64,000 nucleotides of DNA from Mesodorylaimus sp. YZB2_4 (GCA_030248295.1 JASANH010000735.1:248001-312000), one strand, 5' to 3'; positions 33,042 through 46,700 are shown, counted from the first letter of the stretch. The notes: a model not told the origin generated them from the sequence alone. Program-made: numbers and translations.

Positions 33042-36000
33042 CTAGTCCTTAATCATCGAGGCGTCCATGCGATACGACTTCGATTGGCGTCTGTCCATCG
33101 GCTGCATCTAAAATGGAGGTCACCAATTTTCCCGCCATTTTCAAAATTTGAATTTTTGGTATGCTAAGGGCACACGCAGGCTGGAATTCACTCGCTTCCT
33201 TTAAACCTTCACAATTTTCTGGGCGACTGAGCTCGGGACTGCCATAAGTGTCGAAAGCGGACGTCCCATGTCCGTTGAACCCCGTCCAAGGCTCGATGGC
33301 AGGCCAGTGTCCCCTGGTGTACGGCGTAGCTGACTACGACTGAGGTCAGAGAGCCGAGAGGCAAGGGACGTTCACACAGAACCCCGTCCAAGGCTCGATG
33401 GCAGGCCCTCGGGTGGCAATACATGGCACAGCTGGTTACGACTAAGGTCCCTGGTCGATGGCCCTGATTGGTCTCTGGACACTTGGTGTCAGCGTGTATA
33501 CCACTCCATGTGGCCAGCTGCATGGGGGGGGGGGGAGGGCTCCCCACCATCTCACTCGCCCAACCCTCGATCTCAGGGGATGACCAACACACATTCCGAC
33601 TGAGCGAGACAGGATCAGGTGTCCTGGGGTCTCCCACTTACCTCGTGCGGATCCAAAGCCGAGAACGATCCATAGTCGCCTCCCTCGGGCGTATAGAATC
33701 CGGGTAGCATACCAGCTCCGACGGGTGGTGGGTGCATTGGATACTGGTGAGTGACATCGTGCACGAACGTGGGATAATTGCCAGGATACACAAACTGCGT
33801 CACGGGGCCAGCAATGGTCTAAAAGCCAAACAGCGCGTTAGCCAGTCCATCATTTCTGGTCCCACACCATCCCTGGACACAAGCCACCAGTCACCGGGGT
33901 CGCCTATGTGACCCCTCCCAGCTACCTGCTCATTTTGGACAAGACCCCCCCCCCCCCAGGGGTTAGGCTCGGATGCCGCACCAGGCCAGCTGTCCGCGTC
34001 TGAGCACGCTCCTAGTATCTGTCACACCAAGTGCACCCTGATGGTTCGTGACGACAAAACACAAGGATGTGTCACCACCCACCCAGCCCACAGGAGACAA
34101 CACAAACTATTCTACCCTTGATAATCCAAGTGAAGGAATCTTTGGTGTAATTGCACGTGGTTTTAAATGTTCAAATTTCCCGCCTTTTCTAATTGAACAT
34201 TCAAATTTCCCGCCGTTTATATTTCGACTTCCTCATCATAGTTTGCCCAAGCTTATGTCTCGCTTTTCCTGACCTCAGCTGGGCTTAATCCCCACACGGA
34301 CAGGGTTCCGTCGGCTCTCTACGACACGACTTACCGAACTAGTCCAACGATAAGGCGATGGGGGCATGGGCATTTGATGGTTAGCCGCGCCCAGCACCGA
34401 CGGGAACGGATTGGTCAAATTCGTAATTGCTGGATTATTGCCCGTAAAATTCATCATATTCTGAATTAAATGCAAACAAAGGTCAGAAAAAATTAGAAGT
34501 GCAACAGGAAATATTAGCTCACTTTGGAAGGCGATTCGGGATTGACTGGCGACGCGATGGGTGTCGGCGGCAAATGAGCCAACTGGTTGCCATTGAACGG
34601 TGCTGGCCCGACTGGTGGCAACGGGGGGAACACAAAACGAGTCTGAAATACGTTCAGTCAACACACCTAATCAGCTCATTCCATTTAGCCGATGCCTGAA
34701 ACATGATCCCGACGGGTTACGCCCCCAGCATACACCCGTGGTGACCAGTGGCGTGCACCAGCCACGATCTGATTGACGCCCCAAACATCATGTTCGAGCA
34801 CGACCTGCCCCCCCCCCCAAAAGCTTAATCCCAGACTTGGAAGTGAGGGGCCGTCATCCTTTCCGCTCCCATGTTGACTGCGGGAACAGTCCCCAAGCCA
34901 TACGCACTGTACCTTGGGCATATGAGTAGCCGAACCCGGATGCTGTGGGAAGACTGGTGCGGAGGCCGGTGATGGCTGCATGTGAGCAAAAGGGGGAGCC
35001 GGTTGATGCGCGTATTTCAAAGGGGCCGGAGGTGCCGTTGCCGCCAAATAGATGGGGTGTTGAACGACGAACGGAAACGAAGGAGTTTGAGGCTGAAATC
35101 AGACTCCTCTGACCAGCAAATGGCCACAGGTAGGGACAGTTCGTACCTGCGGTTGAGCAATGGCGTACGCATCGGGACTAGCAATTATTGCGTACCCGTT
35201 CTGGATCGTAAACAACTGACCGTTCACATCGCGCAACACGACCCCAGTTGGGGGCACGGCATCTGAAAAATGGATGCATGAAGAACACTGGCGCCCTCCC
35301 CCCATGAGGGAGCACATAGGGACCTCGTATCACCCGTCAAGGTGATGTTTCAGCCGGGACTAGGTCGCAAGACATGCCTGGCTGCCCTTGGTTTTGGCGT
35401 GGAGCTGGCCCGGAAGTATTCTCAAGTCAGTATAGTCCAAATGTTGTTTGTGATACGGTCCCTCAGCTTGGGACGGCTCTCATATACCACCCCCGACTGA
35501 CAGGAGTCCCGAGCCGTGACGGACTTACCCAAAGGTAACATTTTATTGAAGGGTGGTTTCTTGACGGCCTCGTTCACATTCAAATATCGACCACGGAATT
35601 CAAACGCACGAGCTCCTTCCGCTTTGCCCATCTGCAACGAAACCAGTTTAAATAACGGACCCGCTTGCGAAACCAGTTCCGAGGGGGACAAAGGACGAAG
35701 GCCACAGTGAGCTAGTGCTTGGCACTCAGTGGCACATCAGGTTCGCCCAATCTGCTAGGGATGACGTCATTGACGCTGTGCCCTCGCTGTCACTCTGTCA
35801 GACCACTCCAAAGGGCAAAGGAGGACTACAGCGGGATTAAATACTGATTTGAGAGGAAAAACGAGATTTGCCACACCTTATTATTTTCCCAGCAGATAAA
35901 AGAGCAAAAAAATTTTAGTTCCTGGTCCAGCAGTTGGATCAGATTGGTCGATCGATCCTCGTCCAACTCACAATCGGACGAGCCCATGCACAAACATCGG

Positions 36001-37354
36001 ATCGTCCGTTTAAGGTTCATACAGGAGCGAGAAATGATTTTACCCGATTTTTCCAGACAAACATTTGATTTTTTCCACACGACTATGAAACCCTCCATCG
36101 TGATTTACAGATGCAAAGAAAAAAGCGGGTGATTCGAAATTTTGGAATCTGAGATATTCCGCTGATTTTGGCTCCAAAATCAGCGAGATCTCTCAATTTT
36201 CCCTGATTTCACCAACATTTCTCTCGGATTCCCCGACTTTTCCTCGGAGTTTCTATGGAAATGCTGGAAAGGGAATTACTAAAATATTCTTACCGCGATC
36301 AATTTTTTTGCTTCGTCATCGGTTTCGAATGTAATAAAACCGTAACTATATTTTCTGAAAAAATTCAAAATTTTCCATCAAAATTTTGCAAAAATGTTTC
36401 TTCTTTTTGTTTGACTTACCCTTTCATCGTGGCTGCGTGATCTCGAATGATCTTCACGTCCCGAACATTGCCGAAATTTTCAAAATAAGTACGTAGTTCC
36501 AATTCCGTCGTCTAAAAAAAAACAAAAGTTCTCTTTCATTCGCTTTCTTTCAATCGATTTCCGATCACATCGATCGAAAAAATAGACCAAATTGATCTGA
36601 TCGAATACACACGATCAAGTGATTGCTTATTTATTAACGAGTAATCGATCGATCGATCAAGTCAAGGAAATAATCGATCGGGTGCTTTGGTTGAACGTAA
36701 CGGATGATCGCAAGATAAAAAAGTCAATCGAGTTTAGTTATTTAAAACTAAAAATCGATGGATTAATTTAGTCATGAATGATCCCCGCTTGATCGATCGA
36801 GTTTTCGAGGAAAATCGATCGATCAATCGATTACCTGTTTTTTGATCATATTAATTTAGTTCTATTATTTCGATCATTGATCGTTCAATCAATTGACCTA
36901 CTATCAGCGTCAGATCACATTCGGGTGATCTGACGCTGATAATCCCGATTATCGATCGGGTGATCGGTTGAACGTAATAAGTGACCGAAATAATTAAACC
37001 AAATTTATCTGATCGAATGCAGATGATCAATTGATCGATCGACCATTCGGGAACAGTCGGTCGATCGATCGATCAACCAATCATCAGCGTCAGATCACCC
37101 GATCGATCGATTGATCAGACCAATCGATGGCAAAAAACACGACATACCGATGGCGGAAATCCGCCGACGAAAATTCGCCGAGGTACGACGATGGCCGTAT
37201 CGGATGCACGAGGCGATGGCGGTGTGCCCACGAGCAACATATTATTCATATTCTTCGAATCTGGTGTCATAATTTGAGATTGCATATTGGACAAGGGTGG
37301 TGTGGAATTTCGAGACGAATCGGGCGTATTCAACATTGCACTCATCATTTCCAT
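33042..37354 (-). CDS. boule: Boule/DAZ-like RRM protein (10 exons)
   Basis: A probable germline translational regulator that binds mRNA through one RRM. Exons, 5' to 3': 37354-37148, 36511-36420, 36354-36294, 35631-35529, 35262-35147, 35092-34913, 34642-34523, 34460-34335, 33818-33642 and 33107-33042, giving 415 residues in frame. RNP2 is RIFVGGFP (about 60-67) and RNP1 is KYSYGFITF (about 101-109). The RRM ends at FRGRYLNVNEAVKKP. The rest is a Pro/Ala/Tyr/Gln-rich tail, as in boule, including AGPVTQFVYPGNYP, reminiscent of the DAZ-repeat region. The short last exon, reached through GTAAGT, encodes MQPMDRRQSKSYRMDASMIK plus Asp. The start is uncertain: upstream in-frame ATGs exist to 37492. 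Musashi-type proteins have two RRMs, which argues against that family. Confidence 0.8.
34165..34214 (+). repeat. Tandem pair of TTCAAATTTCCCGCC motifs
   Basis: Two exact copies of TTCAAATTTCCCGCC start 30 bp apart (34170 and 34200) in a boule intron. The motif recurs at 16101, 16841, 27391, 33127 and elsewhere, and matches the ends of the small element at 27388-27662. Confidence 0.7.
36540..37125. repeat. ATCGATC-rich block in boule intron 1
   Basis: Nearly 600 bp are dominated by ATCGATCGATCAATCG-like words with no fixed period. It includes an inverted repeat at 36904-36941 (16-bp arms ATCAGCGTCAGATCAC, 5-nt loop) whose arm recurs at about 37084-37099. A similar block lies in a dpy-19 intron (61415-61945). 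Confidence 0.85.
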
Positions 37355-37719
37355 TCGACCGCCCGCAACAAAACACAACCGCGCTCGAACCAAGATCGCC
37401 GCCAAACTGACCTGCCCGCGCACAGCCCGCCCGCCCCACCCCCTCATTTGCATGGATCCCAGGGCGCCGTCCAGTCTGCTCGCGGCATGCACCGACGAGG
37501 AACGAGTTTGTTACAACGTCATCCAGGTCGCACAACAATGCCAACACAATGCAAACACAAGATTGCCAACTTCTTTGGTAACCAAAGCAACAATTAAACA
37601 CGCGAGATCCAAATATTCAAACTCGACAAAAAGGGGCAGCTTCTTTTAAAATAAGCGTAAAAATTACACTGGAATACATTATGGAAAAATGGCAAAAATG
37701 CAGTAGAAAAGTGCATAGC

Positions 37720-40700
37720 TCACACTCTTCTCGTCCCTGCACCATTCGATAATCCGCAATTGGAAAACGTTTGCGAATGCGCGCGGGCATCGGCATTGGC
37801 AGCCTCGTCTCGATGGCTCTCCGTATTCGATCCCACTTCCTCCCTCTGCTCATCCCGACCCACCTTGTCCGCTTCGGCCATACTCATCTCGGTTGTGGAC
37901 GAAGAAGGCGAGACCACCGTCGAATACGAAGCAGGTGTTTGATGATCCAATTGACGCAATAAATATTCGATATTCTTCAATTGCAATGGCTGCGGTTTAA
38001 CCAACGCCACCGACGACGACGATTGCTTGCCCGACGCCACGCTCTCGGCGGGACTCGATCGATATTGATTCGCATCATCGTTCTTATAATTCTTGTAATA
38101 CAACGGTGCAGTCGGACATCTCGACGGGGCATTGTCCGACGAATAATCATTGGGCGACGACGATTGCGAACGTCGACCATTCGACGATGGACGGCGAACG
38201 AAATTGGTCGAATTTTGGTCGATTCCGTGCAACGGCGATTGATAAATACATCGAGCCTGGCCCGTGTCTTCCATCGATTGCTCCTCATCCTCCGATCGCA
38301 TACATCGTCCGGCATAAATATCGCATTCATTCAATCGACGTAAACTATTCTGGAATACGCGCGATGGCGTGGTGGCCGAAGCGTATGGCGGTGGCTCGCT
38401 CTCGTATCCATCGCCCAATAACGGACTCGTACACTGCGGCTCCTCCGCCTCCGACAAACTCGGCTCGACTCCTCCATCATCGCCCATTACTGGCCCGTTC
38501 TTGAGAATACCACGCTCGGGTGGACGAAAGGCCGATTCGTCCACCACACCACCTCCGCCCATACTCATCGCCGAATGGGCACTATCGCGCGATTTATTGG
38601 TCGAAATACTGTCTTTCTCGTCAGTTTCATTAATTTGATGTAAAATACGTTTCTTTTGTTTCATTTGCATTTTTTCATCTCTAAAAACCAAATTCCTTAT
38701 CACTGATTTTTTTAAAACAGTATAGTCCTTCCGATCGAAGCGAAGACGAAGTGTTCCGTCCAGTTTTCCTTAAACTTCGCATATTGGTACTGACAAACAC
38801 ACTCGAAAGCACTTATTTTTAAATCGGGATCAACTTTTGGCTAATCTGGCATTAAATTTGCGATCTGTTTCTCAAAAGGACTTAAAATTAAGGCTGACCA
38901 TTAAATTTAGCAGCTAAGGTCCGGAAATAAGGTGCCTCCGGAGGTTCCTTGCCTATGATAAGCCCTCATTCAGGGGTTCCCACCAGCTTGACAGGATGAA
39001 TTCAAAGGAGGTTTTAGAGGATTTAGAGCAGAATTCTTTTAGATTTAAAGGAGATTTTGACCATACTTTTTGCCGAACCGGTACATTTTCTGGCATGAAG
39101 TCTTAATGCTCTACCGCTGCAGGCTGCATATCATCCTGACACAAAATCAACGCAATGGAAAAGTTATTAATAGGCCGCACAAAGTATATCCTTTTTTAAT
39201 GTTTGTTGGTAGGGCCCAGTTTCCCACTGGCTTCCAACCCGTTTTGCCTAGGCCAGCAGTCCTGATATGATAAGCTAGGCCATGAGGTGATCACCTCTCA
39301 CGGCAGCTTCCCTGTGTGTCTCCACTAGGAGCACGTCCACACGAGGAAGCATCCTGTGCCAGCACCAGCGTCCCAGGATGATACTGGCTGAGAAGGGAGG
39401 TCGCTAACCAACCTACCAACTGAGCCACCGCGGCTACTATAAAGTATATCCTGCCTAATCCCTTCAAGCCGGCAAAGCGAGATTCCAGGCGAGGTCGTTT
39501 CTTCGCATGCTCCTTAACAGGAGATCTCGATCCCGATGCCGACGTTCAGGCATCAAGACCCTGCATTAATCATGAGGCGAAAGCATGCTAGATTGAAGGT
39601 ACTGTCCGAAGGTGTTACAATCGCATGTATAGGTACAGCAACAGCAATACTAGGGGCGAGAGGAGTGCTGACATGGCTTAGGTACCTATGTTTGGGCCTG
39701 TATTGCCTGAATGCATCCAATTTCCGTTTATACTGTATATACTAAATGATGACTCGGAAAGACAAATTTCAAAAAACTGAACGCCTGAAAAGTGTCCATC
39801 AGCAGATAAAATAGAGTCATATGCGAAAAAAGGCAAAAATCCAGACCCTGATTCTAAAAAAATTCTCCTGACCTATCGGTAACGCTCCTTGTTTATTTCT
39901 TATATTTCCCATTGCAACTGATTTCTCTCTGGTCTCTGGCGTCAATTCAGAACTTTTGTCACAGAGATCATGCTCATAAGAGAGAAGCCAAATTTTAGAG
40001 GAGGACCCGCCAAATTCAAGGAGGACTAGAGGATTTAGGGGAGGGTATTGGAATCAGAGGAGGTTTTAGAGGTTTTAGAGGATTTAGAGGATTTAAAGGT
40101 TGGTGGGAACCCTGCTCATTATCGGTCTCTGTCACAGTTTTGTGTGATCAGGTGCCAGCAAATTCGATTCTTCTCGCGGTCACGCGCATGAAGGAGCGCC
40201 CTGGTCACACCATCATGCCCGTGGCATTTACTGTACTTATATGTCGTTGATGACCTTTTTTGCCATCTCTGAGGTGAGGAGGCTGTTCTTAATCTGATCA
40301 TGCCTCAATGGTTTTACAGTTCAGTAGCGTGCTAGGCGTTCTTGGTGCTGTCGAAGGCCGTCTGGCACCGAAGCCAGCATTCAGAAGTGTGTAGAGTTGC
40401 AAAGCGAGGGTGTTTTTGAAGATGATGAAATCAGGGATGAAAAGGACAATAAGGACAGTCGGACTGTGGCTACCAGCGAATGTGAGGCGAAGTGGCTCGT
40501 AGTGGTACCCGCGTCCCCTTCCAAGGGTCCGGGGAGTTGAGCCACGCCATCTGATTCTTTTTCCGCTGTTTGGAAAGCAGAGTCGTGGCACATTTCCCGC
40601 CGCCATCAAGCTATTCGGCTGAAAGCTTGCAAACAAAAGCGGAACAGGGAAGGGGGGCGTGGGAGCGTAACTGAGCTTGGCAGGCGTAGGCGGGAGGTTG

Positions 40701-43700
40701 CTGGGACAAAAACTCCGAGGAGCAGACAAATCTTGCGACTATACCTACGACTAAAACATCAAACCGACGGGTCGACGTCTCCCAGCCAGGGAAGAGTATC
40801 GACTACTCTCTCCCACTCGCCATGGCCTACCAGGCGGGGGGTGGGGGAACAAACGAGGCTAACGAGGCTACTTGAACACGTTAGCCTCGTTTGCCTTGAC
40901 CCCATGAGAGACCACCGATAGCTCAAAAATGTGCAAGAGTCACTTTGAATTAGCTTGAGCAGCTTATCGTTAGTTCGGTATTTCTTGTCGCTGTGAAAAA
41001 GTTTGATTTTGACGAAGAATCGCAATGGTAATGGTGATCGTAATTTAATTGCAATGTTGCAATGGAAAGTCGACGTGATCAAATGCACACTTATTTGATC
41101 GAATAAAATTGAGTATGCACCTAATAATGAACAGAAAAATCGACTCGCAGCTACTTCGCACGCAGACAAGCATCGAACAGTGGCGAATATCGATCACCGA
41201 TAAGTCAAGTTAGGTTTAATGTGGAATTTATGCCCTTAATGCCGCATTAGATAATGCCAGACATTAGGTCTTTCGAGAAACAGACCTTTGCTTACTCCAA
41301 TGGACCACTTATCTAATGTGAACTTATCTCCTAAGCCAGCATTATATATAAGTGCTTTCGAGAAACCGGGTCCAGATGATCCTCAACAAGCTACGTTAGC
41401 TTAATTCAATAATAGCCTCTGCGACGAGAAAAACCCTGCTGCACGTTCCCTCGTGGCCGCACAAGCCGAGAAGTCGATGTGAACAAAGCGCCGAATCCTC
41501 GACTAGCTCGGCCTGCCAATGCGAGCCCGCCTTCACATTAGAGAAAGCCCAAATGCTTACTCACAATCAGCTGCTATGTCTAATCAGCGCTCCTCACCGA
41601 ACCTGCTCACCCGCCTACCTCTGCACCCAGTCTTCCCCCCCCCCCAACGTCCACGCTTCGATCGTGAGGACAATAACTGGCGCCTGCTCACCTGTACGAC
41701 GGCAAACTACCAAATCGAATACTCCGATGAGCCGTATCGATCGACGATTCGCTTTCTCTCTCCGAATCTCGTTTTTTCGCATTCAATTTCTTCCTCAAGC
41801 TAGTTTTTGTTCTTCGCCTACAAAAAATTCAATATTTAGCCATATTAAAGTACATAATTCGAAATAAAATTCGCTCACCTGTAGCACAAGACCAGAAACA
41901 TTAGAATAACCAGCACGGCGCCGGCCACCCCGCCCAGAATAATGAACATGGTATACGTGTCCAAGCTGCCCGAGAATACTGAAATGAGCAAACATCAACC
42001 CTACACCCCCTGGTTGGGTTATACCATCTCCCTGTTGTGCACATGAAGAACATCACAGCTAATATTTCCCCATCTACTGCTCACTGAGATATTATACTGG
42101 TCGTATAAACAAGAAAATTTTTGACATACTGTAGAACCAACGTAAAACGTAAGCCCCCAGCGGGAATCGAACCCGCACCCCTGATACTAACACTGTACAC
42201 TGGACAAGTAATCTCAGGAGTGAGGGTTCAACTCCCACTCGGGCCTCAGGTTTTCATTATTTCTACAAAACTCTTAGTAGGCAAGATAATTTGGTTTCAT
42301 GCATAGCAAATTCAATCCACCGAAAACACCAATTTCCACCTGTCAGTCCTACGCACTACACCCTATCCGAGGGAACAGGCATCTAAAACGCCGCAACCAC
42401 CGCTCGCCAAATGCCCCCCCATAATAGTACGAAACATTTCTGCTGTGCATACGACCCCTGATGCGCCGCACACAAGAGACCGCCCCTCCGAGTCGCACTC
42501 CACACTGCACCTGACGCATATCTGCCATCATCTCCTCCAAACGCTCGTCCAAGCGTGCCATTAAAATGGGGTCGTTTCGCCGCTGGTCCAGTGCTGGCCG
42601 AAGGCGGTACTGTCACAAATGCCGAAAATAAGGCTGGCGCGCTGACATTCAACTTCCTTCCGCAATCATCGCCAGCCCAACCGATATTGCAATAACACGT
42701 ATTCTCAGTTGTGCATATCTAAAAATAGAATCCCCTCATTATCACTCGATCCGAGTGACAAGCGTGACCAGCGCCCCTCAGGCGGCGGAAGACGGTAGAA
42801 ACCGAAGGCGAGTCTCGCAACTACACCTGCCCTAGAAACATCAACTGGAGGGGTTGACGTCTCTCATCCAGGGAAGAGTATCGACCTGCCGACCCTCACC
42901 AATGCCGGTTACACCTACCCCGTGCCCTGAGCAAGGTAAGGCGACATTGTTCGTTGGACATTCCGCTTCCACCAGCACATTCATCAATTCCACGCACGTC
43001 CGATCCAAACAAACCTGTAACGAGCCATGCTTACTGCCAACATTTACCCCCTTGAGCCCACTTGGCAACATACCCGATTCGCCCCGCACTTAGTGCCGTC
43101 CTTGACCATACCAGCCGCGTAGGTCGTATTCGTTCCAGACGTCACCGTCCTACAAACCGCATGCCATCACCCTTGCGACACCCCATCCAACCACCCCCCT
43201 CTTACTTGCACTCGAACTGTTTGCCCATTTGGGCAAACTCCGTCTTATAATAGGACGGTGCTTGCGGCGAATCGACCCCGCCCTTACAATGCAACAGACC
43301 GCACATGACATTCCTAAAATACAAACCGTGTCTACCATGGCACTTGTCAAATAACCGATCCGCTTACTTTGTCAAACACGGTTTAGGTCTATTCTTCTCG
43401 TCGTATCCGCAATGACCACCATCCATGCCCAGAATATTAAACTTTTCATAGCACTCAACATCGGCTCGATCGGCGCCTACAATCAGCAACAACTCACACA
43501 AGCCAAAACACAATCAAAAACTTCAGGCCTGAGCAGGAATCGAACTCGCGCCCCAATCCAGTCCAAACCACCTTCACAAATCGGACACAGGTTCGATTCC
43601 CGCTCAGGCCTAAAGCTTTTGAAAACTTGTTCCTCTCAAAACTTCCATTTCTTCTCAACGCACAAATTTTCAAAAACTTCAAACCTGAGCGGGAGTCGAA

Positions 43701-46700
43701 CTCGCATCCTGACATTACGAATCCAGTCTAAACCACCTCCACAAATCGGACACGAGTTCGATTCCCGCCCAGGCCTGAAGTTTTTGAAAACATTATGCTC
43801 TCAAGAGTTAGATTCCCTCACAAGGCACAAGTTTTTCATTCTCATTTCCCAGACTCGATTCGCTTACCAACTCCCCACAAATCGATACACTGTTTCTTAG
43901 CACTGGCGCACTTTCCTGCATAGCAATAGCCATCGCCATTATCGCATATGTCTCCATTCAATCGTCTGCCATCGGGCGGGCACTAAACAATGGAAAACAC
44001 GCTCGGCACTGGCACAATCGCATTAGTACACAACACCTACCTGCCCCGCCTTTGATGTACAGAATTCAGGCACGTCGCAATCGTCGTCAGCTGCTCGACA
44101 AATGTGACTCGACGGCAACAGCTGCCAATTGTAACACCTCGCATATTTAATGCACACCCATCACAAAACCCGTCCATCATCTTACCTTGCAATCCCGACA
44201 ACAAGCACCCGCTCCGCATTCCGCACCTTCGCGTAAAGTACAAGTGACTGGGTCGCAACACGAATCGATCAAATCGCATTCCTGCAAATACAAATTCAAG
44301 GTCACACAACAGTCAGAACGAGGATTCCCACCCTCAAAATTGTGATTTCATTCAATTCAAATCGGCCCAAAATTCTGGCCGCTTCCTCTCGAGAAAAGGA
44401 AAAACTCGGATCCATTAGACCCCAGATTTCTGGCCAACCAAGACCAAAGACACCTCTGCGTTCGCCGCCTCAGAAGCTCCAGTTCGCACCCTCGGTCAGT
44501 CTCCACCCTACTAGGCACTAGATCACTGGAATGGCGAGGACTTCGAATTTGAATCTGCTATCACAACTTTCTGTGACCTCCGTGTACTAACCACACTTTG
44601 AGTGTAAACAGGACTGGCATTTGCACCGATACCAAACTGAAATTCGTCATTCGTCACATTCCCTACTGCTCCCTGTTTCAACCATGCTGGGCTGGCGCAG
44701 GAGAGAGTGCGGACAAATCTCCGACTGGAGCAGGCAAGTCTTGCGACTACACCTGCGGCTGAAACATCAACCAGACGGGTTGATGGTTTGATGTTTCAGC
44801 CGCAGGTGTAGTTCCAGCCAGGGCAGTTTTTATTCCACACGAAACCGCTAGATTGCACTGAACATACTAGAGTCGGAGACCCTTAGAAAAAGTACACTCT
44901 AGAATCGACGAGAAATATTGAAAAAAATATGATATTCACATTCAGCACTTGCAATTTGGTGGGATAGGCAAAATTGTGCACCACTCTCTCAATTATTCAA
45001 GTCGAAATTTTCATTTCCCAATGGTCCCCCTTTTGCAATCAAGAATTTCCACTTTTTTTCCATCAGTGCTGGAGGTCCAGAACTTTGGCTACCCCACTAA
45101 AACGGAAGTGCTGAATCTGAACATCATTCCTTTTCAATATCCCCGCATCGATTCTACGTACTTCGTCATCAACTAGCCTTCACCCATTTTCCTCCGACCT
45201 GGACGTCCTACACGTTCCCCACCACCGACTCACCTCTACGGATCCGCAATCGCATTGCTCGCCCTGGTCAACGACTCGATTGCCGCACAACGCCAATACA
45301 TTCTCCTAAAATATTATCCATCTACAATTCCATCCCTCCCCGCCCCCTCTCGAACAAACCTCCAACGGCTTATTGAACAAACATCGGGCCTGTGGCGTGC
45401 TCAAAGTCGTCCCATAATCCAAATGACTGCACGAAGAGAACTTGTGCACGAAACGCATCCGTTTGCCGCTCATCGATTGCGACATTAAACAACCAAACTT
45501 GTCCCCACATTCGCACGCTTCGTCTACAAACAATATCGATTCCATTAATTCAATCCATAAAAAAACCACAAACAAACCATCGTGTTTCATTCCCAAAATA
45601 TGAGCGGCCGTATGCGCCATCACCACACTCAATTGATGTTCCTCGAAACGATTAGGATTCTAAAAAATACTTTTCACAACAACTAAAAAACCACAAAACT
45701 CATTTGCGTACCGAAACTACACCAGCCGCTCTCGCCGTACATACACTACTCGATATGGCCAAAGCTGATTCTTGACGCAAAAACTTCAACGATCTAAATG
45801 AAAAAATAAAATTACACCAACTCGCGGGCAACCCATTTTTTACCACCTTCCCGAGAGAGATCTTTGCACCTGCGGAGACCCGCGTGGGGTCGCCTGCGTG
45901 ACCCCTCTCTAGATTATAGAAAAAGGGTCTACAGATGAGCCAAGTTACTGCCCCCCCTGGAAGCCAAGGAAATCATGATCCCTACCCTGCTAGAAAACAT
46001 GGATGCCATGCCCTGCGTGAGGCCACCTCTGTCTAATGTATATTACTGGCGTGAGTCCAAGACACTCTGACAGACCCCTGGCCTGGGGCCGACCTCCAGT
46101 GCCAAATTATAAGTTGTGCCACAGCTAGACAACGGGGCCGCCATGCCCCATGTGAGGCCTACCCTGTCCATCCAATGTCTACTGACTCCAAACCGTGTGC
46201 ACACGCACGCATACAGTACGATCCCAAGGTTCAGGCCAACCTCATTCAAGTTTGGAGCCCCCTGTAGGTTTTGAATGCTAAACCCGCGGGTCGTAATCAT
46301 GCCTTCCGGAACCCAAAACCTGATGACAGCCACTTACGTCATCAACATCATCATATCGATTTTATCCGAATATAAAACGGTCGAAGCGAATTTGACGAAA
46401 TTCAAAACACTTTCAGTAATATCCTCGCTCAATTCGATCGGATTCTTCGACAACCACGCTTCGAAATGAACCAACGTCACTCGCGTATTCAAATCACTCA
46501 TTATCTACAAGAAAAATTACATTTCTTTAAATTTGCGAAACAAAAAAACCCAAAAAACCAAACGTGCCAAATCCATTCCATTAACCGCTTCCAAAACAAA
46601 ACGAGTCAAAGCCGGAAATGATGCATCCAAATCAACGAACTGAAACAAAGAGGAAAAATCCATTAATCACTCGATTAAAATCTCAATTCGCAATAACTCA

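Noticed and set aside
33209-33637. Minus-strand open frame of 142 codons in the boule intron
   Set aside because: It contains an internal near-repeat (CHRALDGV twice) arising from DNA repeats at 33280-33420 and lies between two well-supported boule exons.
40298-40729. Minus-strand open frame of 143 codons
   Set aside because: It falls in the ADAM intron and runs into a repeat-C copy; no family resemblance.
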